The notes: generated by a model from the sequence alone, not told the origin. A stretch of 64,000 bases of DNA from Alphaproteobacteria bacterium MarineAlpha11_Bin1 (GCA_002937455.1 PTJZ01000001.1:1-64000); one strand, 5' to 3'; positions 28,097 to 37,297 are shown, counted from the first letter of the stretch. Numbers and translations: made by a program.

Positions 28097-29265
28097 AGTT
28101 TTATTTCTTTCACCTCATGCCCTACCAAGCAATCGACCCCGACTACTTAGAAACTAATAAATCGTCGTGGATCAATCTACCGAATTCCTATTACGACCCC
28201 AAAAAGGGAGCACAGCTCTATCATCGCTATCTCGACGAATTGGAGATGGCGGAAACACTAGGGTTTGATGGAGTGTGCGTGAATGAACATCACCAAACCG
28301 CCTACGGAATGATGCCATCACCTAACGTCTTGGCAGGAGCTCTGTCGCGACGCCTTAAAAAGGCCTCGATCGGTGTCATTGGCCGCGCTTTGCCAATCGT
28401 CGAAAACCCTCTAGTCATCGCAGAAGAATTTGCGATGATCGACAATCTAATGGAGGGTCGCTTCATTGCTGGCTTCGTTCGCGGAATTGGGTGCGAGTAT
28501 CATGCATCGATGACCAATCCGGGCTTCAGCCATGAGCGTTTCCGCGAGGCACACGACTTAATCGTTCGCGCGTGGTCTGAGCCTGGCCCATTCGAATTTT
28601 ATGGCAAACATTATCATTTTCAATATGTGAATATTTGGCCTCGCCCATATCAAAGCCCGCGGCCACCAATCTGGATTCCATCTCAGGGGTCCACTGAAAC
28701 CGTGGAATTTGCAGCTCATCCAGACCGTAAATACACGTATATTATTACCTTCAGTCCGGTGGCATCAGTGCGCAAGAATTTGAAAGCTTATCGTGACCAA
28801 TGCGAGGCATACGGTTACGAGTGTCCTCCAGAACAACTAGGTTGGGCAATGCCAGCATATGTCGCGGAAACCGATGAGATCGCCCGAAAGGAAGCAGCGC
28901 CACATATCGAAAGCCTGTTCAACAAGTTTATATCTTCGCCGACACAGTATAAGCTGCCGCCGGGCTACTCATCCTTAAGTAGTTACAAATCGGTAGTAGA
29001 AGGAAAGTACAAGGTACGGCAAAGCTACCTCGACTGCGATACTCTAATTGATAATGGTATGTTTCTTTGCGGCAGTGCCGAGACAGTCATCTCAAAGCTA
29101 GAGACATATCAGGCTGAGATGGGCTTCGGTAATGTTGCCCCAATGCTACAGTTTGGAACTCTTCCTCGAGAATTAACCGAAAAAAATCTTAGGCTGTTTG
29201 GCGAGTGTGTAATCCCGAAGTTGAAACATCTGGGAATAGGCACTGACGCTATTGCAGCGGAATAG
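28093..29265 (+). CDS. Luciferase-like FMN-dependent monooxygenase
   Basis: A 390-residue member of the LLM class of flavin-dependent oxidoreductases, which use reduced FMN from a separate reductase. The chain starts MKFYFFHLMPYQ and shows the ETLGFDGVCVNEHHQTAYG block near residues 53-72, where the NEHH motif is typical, followed by the barrel-sheet region around SMTNPGF. It is coupled by ATGA to the hydrolase upstream and converges on the amidase gene. No reductase partner is visible. Possible roles include Baeyer-Villiger or alkanesulfonate-type reactions; sequence alone does not separate them. Confidence 0.88.
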   Translation: MKFYFFHLMPYQAIDPDYLETNKSSWINLPNSYYDPKKGAQLYHRYLDELEMAETLGFDGVCVNEHHQTAYGMMPSPNVLAGALSRRLKKASIGVIGRALPIVENPLVIAEEFAMIDNLMEGRFIAGFVRGIGCEYHASMTNPGFSHERFREAHDLIVRAWSEPGPFEFYGKHYHFQYVNIWPRPYQSPRPPIWIPSQGSTETVEFAAHPDRKYTYIITFSPVASVRKNLKAYRDQCEAYGYECPPEQLGWAMPAYVAETDEIARKEAAPHIESLFNKFISSPTQYKLPPGYSSLSSYKSVVEGKYKVRQSYLDCDTLIDNGMFLCGSAETVISKLETYQAEMGFGNVAPMLQFGTLPRELTEKNLRLFGECVIPKLKHLGIGTDAIAAE

Positions 29266-29295
29266 TCAGTAGCATTTTATTCCCGCCGCTATAAA

Positions 29296-30693
29296 TCACT
29301 CTATCGTCGCCCTTTCCCCCAGCCATTCTGATGCTCGTTCGTAAGCGTCCGCCACGAGAAGTGCGCCCGCTTCGTTCCAACGGCGGGTTATGATTTGTGC
29401 ACCTACCGGCATGCCACTATCTTGGAAACCGCAGCGTACTGACACAGCCGGATGATCAGTCAGATTGAACGGTACATTGATCATTGGTGCGGCTAAGAAT
29501 GGGAAGGGTTCGTTCGAGTCCATTGGTGGGGCTGGAGTCAGCATAGCGGGTGCGACTAATGCGTCACATTCTTGAAATACATCGTCAACCGCAGCGGCCA
29601 ACTCGCGCCGTCGACGCTGCGCCTGCAAGTAGTCGGCGGACGTTACAAATGCACCCAACATCATCCGGTTGCGCGCCAACGGACCGAAGTCCTCCCACCT
29701 ATTTTGCAGATTCTCTTCATGAATCGCATAGGCTTCTGATGGAAGCATTAGCCGTCCTACGGCGTGAAAATCTAGCAAAGATGGAAGTTGTGTTTCTATT
29801 ACCAACGCGCCGAGGCTCTCCAGCACAGGTTGAATTGCATCATAGGCAGCCGCTATATCACTCGGCGTGTTAAAATCGTCGCGATAGAAGCTCCGACAAA
29901 TACCAATCGTTAGACCATCAAGCCGTCCTTCCAACGCCATCACGTAATCTGGAACTGAAACATTAGCGGAAAGTTGGTCAAGTGCTTCGAACCCCGCCAT
30001 CTCCTGAAGCATATACGCGCAGTCTTCGACCGTTTGCGCCATCGGCCCGACCGTATCAAGTGAAAAGGTCAACGGCACCACACCAGAGGTCGGAACTCGC
30101 CCAATAGTCGGCTTTATACCGGCGATACCGCATAGTGCTGCCGGAGTTCGGATCGATCCACCGGCATCGGAGCCCACGGCCCCAAGACATAAGCCGGCCG
30201 CGATAGCAGCTCCGCAGCCGGACGACGATCCGCCTGTCGATCTTGTTGAGTCCCAAGGATTACAGGCAGGCTGGAAAAGAGCGTCGAGGGTGGGGCGACC
30301 ACCAAACGCGAACTCATATGTATCTACAATACCCAAAATAACCGCTCCAGCAGCTCTCAGCCGGCCGATAACTGCCGAGTCGTTATCGGCGATGTTATCC
30401 CGTAACACGCGAGAATTAGCGGTACATGCTTGCTTCTCGACTTCGATCACCGCCTTTACAGAAATTGGAATTCCGTCAAGCCGACCTCGTAGGTTACCAG
30501 CTAAGCGGCGAGCATCGGACGCCGCTGCTGAATCGAGCGCTTCATCTCTCAGGACCTTATGATATGCGTTGATTACCCCGTCAAAAGATTCGATCCGATC
30601 GAGGCACAGTTTGGTGAGATCAACGGCCGTCAAGTTACCTTCCGCCATATCGACTGCCGCCTCGGCAATGGTGGGCGGGAATGCTAGCGTCAT
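29296..30693 (-). CDS. Amidase (amidase signature family)
   Basis: A 465-residue hydrolase that acts on amides or related C-N bonds with a Ser-Ser-Lys triad. K80 is in PISVKAVIE, the glycine-serine region GGSSSG at 154-159 holds the second serine, and S180 in GSDAGGSIRTP is the nucleophile. Its ATG overlaps the stop of a small upstream gene (30690-30893) as ATGA. That order matches AtzE-type amidases, which need a small partner subunit, AtzG. Biuret-type or other small amide substrates are possible. GatA is unlikely because GatB and GatC are absent here. Confidence 0.9.
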   Translation of the reverse strand: MTLAFPPTIAEAAVDMAEGNLTAVDLTKLCLDRIESFDGVINAYHKVLRDEALDSAAASDARRLAGNLRGRLDGIPISVKAVIEVEKQACTANSRVLRDNIADNDSAVIGRLRAAGAVILGIVDTYEFAFGGRPTLDALFQPACNPWDSTRSTGGSSSGCGAAIAAGLCLGAVGSDAGGSIRTPAALCGIAGIKPTIGRVPTSGVVPLTFSLDTVGPMAQTVEDCAYMLQEMAGFEALDQLSANVSVPDYVMALEGRLDGLTIGICRSFYRDDFNTPSDIAAAYDAIQPVLESLGALVIETQLPSLLDFHAVGRLMLPSEAYAIHEENLQNRWEDFGPLARNRMMLGAFVTSADYLQAQRRRRELAAAVDDVFQECDALVAPAMLTPAPPMDSNEPFPFLAAPMINVPFNLTDHPAVSVRCGFQDSGMPVGAQIITRRWNEAGALLVADAYERASEWLGERATIE

Positions 30694-30893
30694 GGGTCTT
30701 GCTCTTTATTCCTTGGCGTAGCTGAAAATGAAGGCATCGGTTTGGCGGTCCAATCACGATCCGATCGACGCACTCGGTCTGCCAAATCGCATAATGTGCT
30801 GTATGCTTTACGCAGTTCGACCCTCTCAGCGTCGGAGACCGGAACGCCAGATGCAGCCAATAGGCCATCGAATTCCCTGTCTTTATCTTTCAC
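30690..30893 (-). CDS. Small AtzG-like amidase partner subunit
   Basis: A 67-residue helical protein directly upstream of the amidase, starting with GTG that overlaps the arfB stop as GTGA. The layout (an N-terminal helical part with AASGVPVSDAERVEL, followed by a short MPSF segment) resembles AtzG, DUF4089-like proteins that stabilise AtzE amidases in the biuret pathway. GatC subunits, which partner GatA, are a similar idea, but GatC is longer. The match is by context and size, so the name is tentative. It is a good example of a small gene that standard length cutoffs can miss. Confidence 0.6.
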   Translation of the reverse strand: MKDKDREFDGLLAASGVPVSDAERVELRKAYSTLCDLADRVRRSDRDWTAKPMPSFSATPRNKEQDP

Positions 30894-31315
30894 TCTTCCT
30901 GTCCTATCCAGCTACTTCTTGATCTTTTTACCCGGCAGCGACGTGTCTTTATATCAGTTCTCTGCTCTCGCGCTGCTCTGCTGGGACGAGTAATGGCTCG
31001 GTGTTTTGGGCGTTGGGCCGCCTCATCGGTCATTGCAATCAAAAGGTCCAGAGCGGCGCGCCGATTGGCCTGCTGAGACCGCAGCCGATTAGCCGTGATC
31101 ATTATCTCACCCTCGTTAGTCAACTTACTTCCGGCGATTCGCTCCGGCCTCTGGCGAACAGGTGACGGCAAAGATGGTGAATGGCGCACATTAAAGCGTA
31201 GCTGAACTGCGCTCGACACCTTGTTAACATTTTGCCCACCCGGCCCGCATGCACGAATAAAATTCTGAAAAATCTCATTTTCGGATATAAATAGCGTTTC
31301 ATTTAACTGAATCAT
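30890..31315 (-). CDS. arfB: Alternative ribosome-rescue factor ArfB
   Basis: ArfB (YaeJ) frees stalled ribosomes by hydrolysing the peptidyl-tRNA bond. The 141-residue product has the GGQ motif at 26-28 in CGPGGQNVNKVSSA, where the glutamine places the catalytic water, and a long basic C-terminal tail rich in Arg and Lys that enters the mRNA channel. It overlaps the small AtzG-like gene by GTGA, giving a three-gene chain with the amidase. Combining ribosome rescue with an amidase is unexpected and may be a chance operon. Confidence 0.93.
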   Translation of the reverse strand: MIQLNETLFISENEIFQNFIRACGPGGQNVNKVSSAVQLRFNVRHSPSLPSPVRQRPERIAGSKLTNEGEIMITANRLRSQQANRRAALDLLIAMTDEAAQRPKHRAITRPSRAAREQRTDIKTRRCRVKRSRSSWIGQEE

Positions 31316-31450
31316 CTAGGAACAATACCTGAGGGATGTAGACATCGCAGCATGGATGAAAAATCTTGTTTATACCAGAAGGCTTCTTGGGCCTACAAAG
31401 GCAACTACGCCATATTCGTTAAGAGGAATGCCCTAAGACAGAATTGAGGG

Positions 31451-32197
31451 CTAGCCGAGCGCCCGCAATAGACCCTCGTCGATAACCCTGGCCAGCTCTC
31501 GTCCTTCCAGTGATTTGACATTAGCGGGAGCATCAGGCCCGCCGTCAACGCAAGCATCACAGGCATTAATGCTGGTAAATGGTACGGATATTGTCCTCAT
31601 CGATACCTCTAACCTCTTCAGATCCTCATCGGTTTCCGGGTCAAGAGATTGGTTTCCCGCCAACAATTCCATCGCTTTTACCTCGTCGCCGTCGGCTTTG
31701 CGACGTAAAAGGTCGAGCCAAATACCCTGATAATTGGCTGCGCGATCATAATGGGCCCGGACACAACATTCCGGATAGTTTAGCAAACGTGCTTCCTGCT
31801 CAACAGTAATCACCTCAGTTTCGCATATTTCTGCCACTTCCTTTGCAACATCACGGGCGCGGCAGATATACCATGCGCGATATTCCGCAAACGCCGCTCT
31901 TGTGTGATCAAGGTACCAGCGAGGGAGGAGAGAACCTGCGCCGGAGTCGGCGCTCGCATCCCAAAATGGTCCCTCGACGGTATGTAGTTTCAGTTCTGCA
32001 GCAATTTGTAATACACCCTTTATCCATTCCTGCTCATTATAGCCCCTTCCTAAAATCATAACTGGTTTCTTGCCGGCCATCATTGAAAGGAAATCTAATG
32101 CCTCCTGGGCGCTGGCATGAGGGTCGTCATCGCCGAGCGCGAGGCTACTAAGCTTCTTTAGTGTGTTACGTAGACGAGATTTGTTCCTAAGAGCCAT
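31451..32197 (-). CDS. Unknown protein with PECC and CxxC motifs
   Basis: A 248-residue protein not recognised as any well-known family. It has a LLNYPECCVRAHY segment with C144 and C145, and a NACDACVDGG segment with C213 and C216. The four cysteines could bind a metal or cluster, and similar YPECC segments occur in some DUF483-like proteins, a link not verified. The N-terminus is basic (residues 1-14). It lies 44 bases before an EmrB-type gene on the same strand, but with its own ATG and no clear coupling. A role in metal binding or redox chemistry is a guess. Confidence 0.7.
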   Translation of the reverse strand: MALRNKSRLRNTLKKLSSLALGDDDPHASAQEALDFLSMMAGKKPVMILGRGYNEQEWIKGVLQIAAELKLHTVEGPFWDASADSGAGSLLPRWYLDHTRAAFAEYRAWYICRARDVAKEVAEICETEVITVEQEARLLNYPECCVRAHYDRAANYQGIWLDLLRRKADGDEVKAMELLAGNQSLDPETDEDLKRLEVSMRTISVPFTSINACDACVDGGPDAPANVKSLEGRELARVIDEGLLRALG

Positions 32198-32241
32198 GAT
32201 TGAGCTATAATACTACGGGACTGGCAGGAGAAGACCTAACC

Positions 32242-33768
32242 CTAGACTGTTTCATCTCGATTTTGGCGCGAAAGCAACATCACTAAAGGCACCGATATAA
32301 GTGCGCCAATAAAAATCAGTTGAAAATCGTTTAGAAAACCAATCGCCATTGCCTGGCGTGTTACCTCCGAGTCGAGCAACAGCAGGCCGTCGACAGTAAA
32401 GATATCCCATTCGGTTGGCAGATGCGGCGGCTGCATAACCTCACTATATGGGCTGGTGCGCTCCGCCAAATAAGCATAGCTAGTAGATTGGGTACGAGAC
32501 AGAACGCTGATAACGATAGACACGCCAATACCACTGCCGTAATTTCGTAACAGGCTTGTGAAAGTCGATGCCTCCGTCCGCAGGCTTGCGGGCAAGGTCC
32601 AAAAAGACACCGCCGTTAGAGGAACGAAGATCATACCGATCCCGATACCGTTGAAAAACGCTGCGAAAATAAACGCCCAAATTCCTACATCGGTTGTAAA
32701 TGTGGAGAAAAGCCAAGCGGAATAGGCTGTCGAAGCAAACCCGATAGCGATCTGTAGGCGCGGATCCATTCGCCCGCTTAACTTACCAGCCAGCACCAAA
32801 CCAAACAATGACCCAAGGCCACGGGGCATCATTACTAAGGCTGCCGTCAGAATAGGGTAACCGCGGGCATTTTGTAAAAATAGGGGCATGATCACATTCA
32901 TAGACAGCACTAGCACACCGAGTAAAAACATAAATAAGAGTCCCAGCATATAATTCCGGTCTATCAATATTCCCGGGCTTATGAAAGGGTTCCTAGTGGT
33001 AGCGCTGTGAGCAACGAACAGATATAGCGCCATGAAGATAATCACAAACGTGGCGACAATTAGATCCGATCCAAACCAACCCTCCCCCTCGCCACGATCA
33101 AGTAGAAATTGGGTCGCGGCTAAAACGATAGCAAGTGCAGTAAACCCGAACCAATCAAACCTGCGCTCCCGATCTCCCGGAGTTTCATGTATAAAAAAAA
33201 TAGCCCCTATAATGCCCAGCACCGAAAACGGCATAGAAACATAGAAAACCCATCGCCAACTATATTCATCAGTCAGCCAACCGCCGATAACCGGCCCCAT
33301 AACAGGTGCAAACATGACACCAACCCCCCAAATTGACATTGCTTGGGCGTGACGTTCGCGGGGATAGGAGTCTAACATTAAGGCTTGGCTGATCGGCACC
33401 ACCGAAGCGGAAAACATACCCTGGAGACCACGGTATATCATGATCTCTTGGATCGAGTTGGCGTTTCCGGATAATACCGAGCAGATGGCAAAACCGATTA
33501 GCGAAACGATAAAGAGATGTTTCCGGCCAATCCTACCTGCCAGCCAACCGGTAGCCGACATTGTGATCGCCTGCGCCATAAAATAAGTTGTCATCACCCA
33601 AGAGACTTGGTCTTGGCTAGCGCTAAGTCCGCCCTGCATATGTGGCAGTGCAATAGTGGCAATAGTCATATCGATAATTACGACAGTTGTCGCCATCATT
33701 ACCGATGCGGTTATCATGTTTCGCTGAAATACTTCAGACCGTCTGCTAGAGTTGGTTACGGTCGTCAT
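32242..33768 (-). CDS. EmrB-type multidrug efflux MFS transporter (DHA2)
   Basis: A 508-residue inner membrane protein of the 14-helix drug:proton antiporter family. The first hydrophobic segments near residues 20-40 and 60-75 carry IDMTIATIALP and GWLAGRIGRKHLF, the latter being the loop motif A with GRIGRK. A further RERHAQAMSIWG motif resembles the B/C motif. With EmrA-like and MarR genes downstream of the strand order (33887-35466) it makes a classic EmrAB-type tripartite pump that would also need an outer membrane channel such as TolC, not seen here. The exported compound is unknown, perhaps aromatic substrates of the adjacent oxygenase cluster. Confidence 0.9.
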   Translation of the reverse strand: MTTVTNSSRRSEVFQRNMITASVMMATTVVIIDMTIATIALPHMQGGLSASQDQVSWVMTTYFMAQAITMSATGWLAGRIGRKHLFIVSLIGFAICSVLSGNANSIQEIMIYRGLQGMFSASVVPISQALMLDSYPRERHAQAMSIWGVGVMFAPVMGPVIGGWLTDEYSWRWVFYVSMPFSVLGIIGAIFFIHETPGDRERRFDWFGFTALAIVLAATQFLLDRGEGEGWFGSDLIVATFVIIFMALYLFVAHSATTRNPFISPGILIDRNYMLGLLFMFLLGVLVLSMNVIMPLFLQNARGYPILTAALVMMPRGLGSLFGLVLAGKLSGRMDPRLQIAIGFASTAYSAWLFSTFTTDVGIWAFIFAAFFNGIGIGMIFVPLTAVSFWTLPASLRTEASTFTSLLRNYGSGIGVSIVISVLSRTQSTSYAYLAERTSPYSEVMQPPHLPTEWDIFTVDGLLLLDSEVTRQAMAIGFLNDFQLIFIGALISVPLVMLLSRQNRDETV

Positions 33769-33886
33769 ATTCTCGCGACTCCCGTCTTATCTTCCGAGTT
33801 AACGGTGATGATATTTTTATGACTAACCGATGTGAAATGGGCGTAGGTGCGATATGAAATTTCGCAATCGGAGGTGACCACGGAGA

Positions 33887-34954
33887 TTAATTTCCGACTA
33901 TGTCTGCCAAGGCGGAGTTCATCATACGAAATAGAGACCGGTCGCGCTCAGTGTCGATAGAGACTGAGACAGTCATCCCGGCGCGCAACGGCAACTTGTT
34001 ATACACTTCCTGTAACTCCAAACGTACCGGCACTCGCTGAACGACCTTAACCCAATTACCACTGGCATTCTGGGGCGGGAGCACAGACAACTCAGCGCCT
34101 GTCGACGGGCTTATGGACATGATCTTTGCCGCCCATTCACGGTCCGGATAGGCGTCAATGATAATCCGAGCCATCTGGCCCGGTCGGACATGGGTTAATT
34201 GCGTTTCCTTCAGATTGGCTTCAATCCATTTCTCGCCGGTTTGGACGATTGGGAGGACGGCCCGCCCTTCTTGGACGTATTCACCCGCTTGCAGTGATAC
34301 CTTCCCAACGATACCGGCTGCCGGCGATACGATTCGGGTCCGCCGCAGGTTAAGTGCCGCCTGTTTTTTCCGAGCGACAGCCTCCATAAACATGGGATGT
34401 TTCTCGGCAGGAATATCCAATCGACCGCCCAATTTCGCGCGGACCTGTTGGAGTTTTTGCTCTATAGTGCGAGCAGCCTGCTTAGCATGGGCTAGCTTGC
34501 GCTCAGCCTCATCATATTTAGCGCGAGATGCCACTCCACGTTTAATAAGTTTTTTCTGGCGTTCAAAGACACGACGATAATAGTTGGCTTCCTGCCGGGC
34601 ATCCCGCAGTTCAGCCTCGGCGGTACGGTACTCCGCTCGGAGGGCATTCAACGTGTTGCGGATACCGCTGAGCTCCGCCTCCCACTTGGAGAGGTTAATA
34701 CGGTGGTGCTCTGGATCAAGTTCGAAAAGGAGGTCTCCTTTTCTAACACGGTCGTTCTCCTTTACCAGAACTCGGATTGCTCGGCCGTCGATGTCAGCAC
34801 TTATCGCGAGATGATGTGCTTTTACATAAGCATTCTCGGTTGACACAAAGCGGCTGCTCTTGACCCAAAAGTGCCCTCCCACAACAAGCGCAGCGGCTGG
34901 AAGAATGAATAATAAGATGAAACGGGAAAAGCCTCGGCGGGTGATGATACGCAT
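33887..34954 (-). CDS. EmrA-type membrane fusion protein (HlyD family)
   Basis: A 355-residue periplasmic adaptor with one N-terminal membrane anchor at about residues 10-28, then a lipoyl-like half motif (VRKGDLLFELDPEHHR near 64-80), a long coiled-coil hairpin (about 80-190) rich in Glu, Arg and Ala, and a second lipoyl half and beta-barrel (KVSLQAGEYVQEG near 225). This is the architecture of EmrA and HlyD proteins, which link an inner membrane pump to an outer membrane channel. It lies two bases before the MarR gene in reverse order, so marR-emrA-emrB are probably one operon. Confidence 0.9.
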   Translation of the reverse strand: MRIITRRGFSRFILLFILPAAALVVGGHFWVKSSRFVSTENAYVKAHHLAISADIDGRAIRVLVKENDRVRKGDLLFELDPEHHRINLSKWEAELSGIRNTLNALRAEYRTAEAELRDARQEANYYRRVFERQKKLIKRGVASRAKYDEAERKLAHAKQAARTIEQKLQQVRAKLGGRLDIPAEKHPMFMEAVARKKQAALNLRRTRIVSPAAGIVGKVSLQAGEYVQEGRAVLPIVQTGEKWIEANLKETQLTHVRPGQMARIIIDAYPDREWAAKIMSISPSTGAELSVLPPQNASGNWVKVVQRVPVRLELQEVYNKLPLRAGMTVSVSIDTERDRSLFRMMNSALADIVGN

Positions 34955-34956
34955 CG

Positions 34957-35466
34957 TTAGGCCTCCACCTTATGGTGTTCGTCGAGCATAATCGAGAGGT
35001 TACTCTTTATATGATCCAAAATGGCGTATAAACGTTTTACCTCCTCGGCGCTGACACCGGCAAAAATACCCGTGACAACTTCTTCTGCTTCGTTATGCAT
35101 TGCTTGCAGTAAAGGAAGTGCCGCCGAGGTCAAATAAACGATCTTCGATCGTGCGTCGCACGGGTCAGATCGACGCCCGACCCAGCCCTTAGCTTCAAGA
35201 CGCTCTATCAGTTTGCCGAGGGTAGGTTTCTCGATTTCGAGCTCAGTCGCGAGTTCCGTCTGAGTACAGTTTTCCAGACGGTTTAGGCGGGTGATTACTC
35301 GCCACTGCGCTCGCGTCAGTCCCATCGGCTCAACCCGACGATCGTAGACAGTGCGGATCATTCGCGATACATCGCCGATCAAGTAGCCTACAGGGTCGAT
35401 TTGAGATTGCCTATTTGGCGGCAACGTACTGGTATCGATATTATTGAAGGGGTGCATTCTAACCAT
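34957..35466 (-). CDS. MarR-family transcriptional regulator
   Basis: A 169-residue winged-helix dimeric repressor. The recognition region TELATELEIEKPTLGKLIERLE at about 70-91 and the wing with the DPCDARSKIVYLT motif are typical of MarR proteins. It precedes the emrAB-type genes and lies divergent from an oxygenase operon starting at 35586. Two palindromes lie between the divergent genes (35478-35506), close to the ATG. It probably represses the efflux genes, and perhaps the oxygenases, until an aromatic or similar ligand binds. A second possible start is ATG at 35457. Confidence 0.9.
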   Translation of the reverse strand: MVRMHPFNNIDTSTLPPNRQSQIDPVGYLIGDVSRMIRTVYDRRVEPMGLTRAQWRVITRLNRLENCTQTELATELEIEKPTLGKLIERLEAKGWVGRRSDPCDARSKIVYLTSAALPLLQAMHNEAEEVVTGIFAGVSAEEVKRLYAILDHIKSNLSIMLDEHHKVEA

Positions 35467-35477
35467 AATAAATTTTT

Positions 35478-35506
35478 GTTAGCTAACTTACTGTAAGCTG
35501 GCTTAC
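35478..35506. promoter_or_regulatory. Palindrome pair, likely MarR operator
   Basis: GTTAGCTAAC at 35478-35487 is a perfect 10-base palindrome. Five bases later GTAAGCTGGCTTAC at 35493-35506 is an inverted repeat of GTAAGC around TG. They lie in the divergent gap between marR (start at 35466) and the dioxygenase gene (35586). Placement 12-40 bases from the marR ATG fits autorepression. Confidence 0.6.
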
Positions 35507-35585
35507 ATTACAAATCCTATACAGAGAAAAACTCTATCGTCTATAGTTAGGTATTAAATCAATAGAGAAATGGGCCGGCTTAAGA

Positions 35586-36425
35586 ATGGAAATTCTGCCT
35601 CTATCAGACGCCATCGGCGCAGAAATATCGGGCGTAGACCTGTCGAAGCCGCTGCACGACAAAACGATCAGTGACATTAACAACGCTTGGCACGAGTACA
35701 TCGTACTTCTTTTTCGAGATCAGGATATTGACGCTGACCAGCAGATTAACTTTGCTAAACAGTTTGGTGATGTCGGCGTACGCTCTCGTCCGGTAGAACG
35801 TCGGCCCGAAGGAGCAGATTACAACGCGTCGGTCATGCTGGTATCAAACGTCAAGAAAGACGGCAAATACATCGGATCGTTACCGGATGGTGAAATGTGG
35901 TTCCACCATGACATGTGTTACGATAAAGCGCCCCACAAAGGCACTTTTTTATATGCTATGGAATTACCATCCACTGGGGGTAACACATTATTTGCCAACA
36001 TGTACACGGCGTACGACAATCTATCAGATGAGTTGAAGATTCGCGTCGCAGGGAAACATGCCCTACAGATATACGACTTTGCGACGCGTGAAACCGTCGA
36101 TATATCTGATGATATTTCCAAGTACAAACACGAAGTACAGCCGGTAACCATTGCCCATCCGGTGACTGGACGTCGCGCACTTTACGTTAATCCACTCATC
36201 ACCGCGCGGATAGAAGGTATGCCGGAGAGCCTGAGCCGCGCCATGCTAAACGAGTTGTTTGCGTTTGCGGATAACCCGTCGATTGCCTATGAGCATGAAT
36301 GGCGCAAAGGAGACCTTATGATGTGGGATAATTGGTGTTCATGCCATGCACGTACTGATTTTCCAGCCAACGAACGCAGGATGTTGCGCCGCTGTACAAT
36401 CAAGGGACAGCCGTTACACGAATAG
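35586..36425 (+). CDS. TauD/TfdA-type 2-oxoglutarate dioxygenase (first copy)
   Basis: Non-heme Fe(II)/2-oxoglutarate dioxygenase of 279 residues. The iron-binding H107-x-D109 in FHHDMCYD and a later distal histidine in WCSCHARTDF complete the facial triad, and RRMLRRCTI carries the arginine that binds 2-oxoglutarate. It heads a run of four dioxygenase genes, 10, 15 and 23 bases apart, which must be one transcript. Family members hydroxylate taurine, 2,4-D, alkyl sulfates or other small acids; the substrate here is not evident. It lies divergent from the MarR gene, across palindromes. Confidence 0.88.
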   Translation: MEILPLSDAIGAEISGVDLSKPLHDKTISDINNAWHEYIVLLFRDQDIDADQQINFAKQFGDVGVRSRPVERRPEGADYNASVMLVSNVKKDGKYIGSLPDGEMWFHHDMCYDKAPHKGTFLYAMELPSTGGNTLFANMYTAYDNLSDELKIRVAGKHALQIYDFATRETVDISDDISKYKHEVQPVTIAHPVTGRRALYVNPLITARIEGMPESLSRAMLNELFAFADNPSIAYEHEWRKGDLMMWDNWCSCHARTDFPANERRMLRRCTIKGQPLHE

Positions 36426-36436
36426 GGAGAGACGAA

Positions 36437-37282
36437 TTGGCTCTGAAGATACGGAAACTATCCGAGCATATCGGCGCTGAAATCCAGAACATCGATCTGA
36501 AAAAGGACCAAGGTGCCGATACGATCGCGGAGATCAATCAGGCGTGGTTTGACAACACCATCCTATTGTTTAGAGGACAAATGTTAGATGCGGAACGCCA
36601 GTTGACAGTCACCAGTTGGTTCGGAGAAATAGGAAAGGTGGCACGCCCCAAGGAGTTTCATCCCAAAGGATACGACCAGCTCCCGGAGGGAATCATGCTG
36701 ATTTCTAATATCCGAGAGAATGGTGAGCCTATAGGGGCATTGCCGGATGGCGAGATGATGTTCCACCACGATATGATGCATGCGGAACTACCACATAAGG
36801 CCACTATGCTGAATGCCATCGAAATACCGACGCGAGGAGGAAACACTCTGTTCGCGAGTGGATATGCCGCATACGACACCCTGCCCAACGAGTTGCGCAT
36901 GCCGTTAGAAGGTAAAAAGGCCTTCCACCACTATAATTACGGGTCCGTTAAGAAAGGTGACAATAAAGGAACGCCGGCATTTTCGGAGTCGGTTCACCCT
37001 GTATTCCGTACCCACGATAATACAAAAAAGAAGGCGATCTACGTTAATCGGCTCATGACCGAAGGCGTCGTAGATATGGAGCAAGACCAGGCAGACGATT
37101 TACTCAATGCAATTTTCGATCATGCTGAGAAATCGGAATTCGTATATGAGCACGAATGGCAGGTCGGTGATCTATTGCTATGGGACAATCGCTGCTCGAT
37201 GCATGCGCGTACAGACTTTCCCGAAACTGAACGCCGGCTTTTACTACGCACGACAGTGTTGGGCGATGCTAAACCATTTTAG
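36437..37282 (+). CDS. TauD/TfdA-type 2-oxoglutarate dioxygenase (second copy)
   Basis: A 281-residue paralog of the preceding gene, with the same motif order: H110-x-D112 in FHHDMMHAE, distal histidine in CSMHARTDF, and the arginine in RRLLLRTTV. The start is a TTG at 36437 after GGGAGAG, 11 bases past the previous stop. The two TauD/TfdA genes are related but clearly diverged, so they may act on successive or alternative substrates, or as a heteromer. Confidence 0.85.
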   Translation: MALKIRKLSEHIGAEIQNIDLKKDQGADTIAEINQAWFDNTILLFRGQMLDAERQLTVTSWFGEIGKVARPKEFHPKGYDQLPEGIMLISNIRENGEPIGALPDGEMMFHHDMMHAELPHKATMLNAIEIPTRGGNTLFASGYAAYDTLPNELRMPLEGKKAFHHYNYGSVKKGDNKGTPAFSESVHPVFRTHDNTKKKAIYVNRLMTEGVVDMEQDQADDLLNAIFDHAEKSEFVYEHEWQVGDLLLWDNRCSMHARTDFPETERRLLLRTTVLGDAKPF

Positions 37283-37297
37283 GAAATTGGTAATCCG

